Origin: an uncultured Bacilli bacterium
GTDB lineage: Bacteria; Bacillota_I; Bacilli_A; RF39; UBA660
Length of the DNA: 6,498 bases
Direction of reading: 5' to 3'
NCBI GenBank assembly: GCA_947630415.1
Contig: CANRHM010000077.1
Span: forward strand, 1-6,498
Shown: positions 5,194 to 6,498 of the stretch, one piece after another
How the letters are laid out: every line of letters starts with the position of its first letter
Numbering within the stretch: the stretch's first letter is position 1
Notes under the pieces: generated by a model
Databases searched by the model: none
What the model was told of the DNA's origin: nothing
Seen by the model: the letters and a program-made list of their open reading frames with translations, nothing else
Program-made: the position numbers and the translations under genes

Positions 5194-5985
5194 TTAATTC
5201 TTATAGGTTTTAAAAAGTAAATTTCCTAATTCTTGATAACTGGTATCATTTTCTAAAACAACATCAAAATATTGTTTAAACGTCTCTAAATCCTTAGGAT
5301 GTAAGAGAAAACCCACACGAAGCGTATGATCTCTTTTCTCTTCTTCCACCATGAACGTATCTTCAATCTGATCTCCTAATAAAAGGATTTGATCACGTCC
5401 TTTAATTTTTTCTTTGATAGCATCAGGAAGCGATACTTCGTTTTTGTTGAGGCTGTGGATAATATTATCTTCTACTCCTACCGCTATACCATTTTCAAAC
5501 TTTATTTGATTGGAACTAATGTAAATATTATCAAAATAACACTCTTCTTGTTCTAGAAAAGAAGCAATAAAGTTGCCAATTCCTGCTGAAATAATAATTA
5601 AAGGAATGTGCCTTTCATGCAAAAAGATAAGAAACTCTTTAGCCCCTGGTCGAAACTGCATAGTGTTTGCATCTTTTACCGTCGATTTAATAAAAGCTTC
5701 TTTTAATTGATATTTTACAAAAAGTTCGATGTGTTTATGGTACCACTCTTTCATCTCTTCTAAACGGTAACTAAAAGGAAGTGAAGTATCCACTTCAATG
5801 GGACGATAATAATCGTAATAAGCTTGTCTTTCTTGTTTATAGGATTCGGGCAAATAAGAAGTATCCGATAATAAAGACCAAGACGTTTTACTATTTCCTA
5901 CCGTTAAAGTACGATCAAAATCAGTTACTACATAAAGGCGATCAAAGGTATCTATTTTTTCAAATGGTTTAGCATATTTTATCAT
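5194..5985 (-). CDS. HAD-family pyrimidine 5'-nucleotidase (UMPH-1 type)
   Basis: A 263-residue soluble enzyme expected to dephosphorylate pyrimidine nucleoside monophosphates (UMP, CMP) in the cytoplasm with a Mg2+ cofactor. HAD motif I is TDFDRTLT (21-28) with nucleophile D22 and acid/base D24. Motif II is SAGIG (133-137) and the catalytic Lys is K181 in LNKNE. Motif IV is LGDQIED (203-209) with D205 and D209. The YRPIEVD segment near 60, the helical cap with EMKEWYHKH (77-85), the RPGAKEF block and the SSN...FENG...IIHSLNK run follow, in order, the pattern of eukaryotic cytosolic 5'-nucleotidase III (UMPH-1). The length is slightly short for the family but no motif is missing. The start has GGAGGG five bases before the ATG. 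The stop lies 15 bases from the ATPase start, so the two genes are co-transcribed. Substrate choice is inferred from family; a modified nucleotide is possible. Confidence 0.88.
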   Translation of the reverse strand: MIKYAKPFEKIDTFDRLYVVTDFDRTLTVGNSKTSWSLLSDTSYLPESYKQERQAYYDYYRPIEVDTSLPFSYRLEEMKEWYHKHIELFVKYQLKEAFIKSTVKDANTMQFRPGAKEFLIFLHERHIPLIIISAGIGNFIASFLEQEECYFDNIYISSNQIKFENGIAVGVEDNIIHSLNKNEVSLPDAIKEKIKGRDQILLLGDQIEDTFMVEEEKRDHTLRVGFLLHPKDLETFKQYFDVVLENDTSYQELGNLLFKTYKN

Positions 5986-6003
5986 AAAATCCCTCCAAAA
6001 CGT

Positions 6004-6033
6004 ATTATAAAGGTTAATCTACTTAGTAATCAA
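6004..6033 (-). promoter_or_regulatory. Probable promoter of the nucleotidase-ATPase operon
   Basis: The -35 TTGATT (6033-6028), an 18-base spacer and a perfect -10 TATAAT (6009-6004). The -35 box lies inside the last codons of the NlpC/P60 gene. The predicted start leaves only about 12 bases before the ATG, enough for the GGAGGG site. Because no terminator is seen between the two genes, read-through from upstream is also possible. Confidence 0.5.
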
Positions 6034-6498
6034 GACTATTTTGTTAATAGCCTGTAAATAACTGGACCCTTCTAAAGGAGTAATCGCGGTATCCCAAGTC
6101 GTGCCATTGGCATGAATGATATAATGTTTATCTTCAAACATTCCAAGGTAGAGCATAACGTGTCCTTTTTGATAAAGAAGGGAAAGTGGGTGTTGTTCGA
6201 TTAACGAAAGTTTTTCTACCTCACTTTTATCGGTAACATCAATGATTTTCCCTACCGAAGTATTTTGCGAAGAAGTGTTTCTTGGAAAGTTAAATCCAAA
6301 CGTACGAAAGACATTGGATATAAAACTAGAACAGTCTACTCCCTTTTCTTTGCCACCCCAAGCATAAACGGTTCCCTCATACTTCAATGCTTGACTATAT
6401 AAGTTTAAATCTGTATAAGGTAAATAGCCTAGATAAGCGTCCTTTTTAGATAACGTTATTTCTTTTGTCCCTAATCCATCTTCTTCTTTTACGGGAAG
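6019..6498 (-). CDS. NlpC/P60 cell-wall hydrolase (partial, 5' end outside window)
   Basis: The last 159 codons of a larger gene; the frame stays open to the right edge, and the apparent TTG start at 6387 is an internal leucine codon. This family of papain-like cysteine peptidases cuts peptide bonds in peptidoglycan stems, typically after export. In the visible part, residues 1-25 (ending KKDAYLGY) look like the end of an SH3-like module, then YLPYTDLNLYSQAL leads into the catalytic domain. The Cys is C56 in VDCSSF, the His is H113 in KGHVMLYLG, and the third residue is H129 in IIHANG. The YAWGG block (45-49) and PRNTSSQ are also typical of SH3b-NlpC/P60 proteins of the YkfC type, which cleave gamma-D-Glu-diamino-acid bonds. 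The signal peptide, if any, is outside the window. A short 33-base gap without a hairpin leads to the nucleotidase gene. Confidence 0.88.
   Translation of the reverse strand, partial: LPVKEEDGLGTKEITLSKKDAYLGYLPYTDLNLYSQALKYEGTVYAWGGKEKGVDCSSFISNVFRTFGFNFPRNTSSQNTSVGKIIDVTDKSEVEKLSLIEQHPLSLLYQKGHVMLYLGMFEDKHYIIHANGTTWDTAITPLEGSSYLQAINKIVLITK

Noticed and set aside
5781..5972. Plus-strand 63-codon frame opposite the nucleotidase gene
   Set aside because: It is antisense to the N-terminal coding region including the catalytic DFDRT motif, with no recognisable product.
6019..6387. A complete 122-residue protein starting with TTG at 6387
   Set aside because: The frame continues upstream without a stop to the window edge, and the added residues (YLPYTDLNLYSQ) belong to the NlpC/P60 domain, so the TTG is an internal leucine codon and the gene is truncated by the window.

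Overview
The window comes from a low-G+C Gram-positive bacterium, most likely a Bacilli-type Firmicute. The reasons are the A/T-rich sequence, strong AGGAG-type ribosome binding sites, near-consensus TTGACA/TATAAT promoters, tRNA genes with encoded CCA ends, a SipW/TasA-type secretion signal, an NlpC/P60 wall hydrolase and a P-type ATPase of a streptococcal/enterococcal-like family. The species cannot be fixed from the sequence. Every supported gene lies on the minus strand, so transcription runs from right to left. The standard code fits: Trp is TGG, and all six visible stops are TAA or TAG.

In transcription order, the right edge holds the 3' part of a secreted or cell-wall NlpC/P60 hydrolase (6019-6498, cut by the edge). 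Then comes a two-gene operon. Its first gene is a UMPH-1-type HAD pyrimidine 5'-nucleotidase (5194-5985). Its second is a 763-residue cation-transporting P-type ATPase (2887-5178) whose ribosome binding site begins right behind the nucleotidase stop codon. The operon ends in a long stem-loop (2827-2895). A strong promoter for the following tRNA genes overlaps that stem-loop, and a second promoter lies at 2773-2801.

The tRNA operon is Ile(GAT)-Asn(GTT)-Glu(TTC) (2501-2742), closed by a clear terminator (2462-2490). Next are a membrane-anchored zinc-ribbon protein (1847-2401), an orphan 68-residue protein resembling the C-terminal half of a RelB/DinJ antitoxin (1572-1778), a tRNA-Ser(GCT) gene (1356-1447), a 341-residue protein of unknown function with a CxxC...CxxC zinc-binding motif (249-1274), and the N-terminus of a TasA/SipW-type exported protein (1-158, cut by the left edge).

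The region reads as ordinary chromosomal backbone with very tight spacing. Nearly every unit has its own promoter and terminator, and several promoters touch or overlap the terminator before them. No transposon, phage gene, CRISPR array or riboswitch was recognised, and no stretch over 300 bases lacks a gene. The points most worth a second look are the promoter nested in the ATPase terminator, the half-length antitoxin without a toxin, the nucleotidase/ATPase pairing, and a T-T mismatch in the T-stem of tRNA-Ile. No clearly new multi-gene system is visible.
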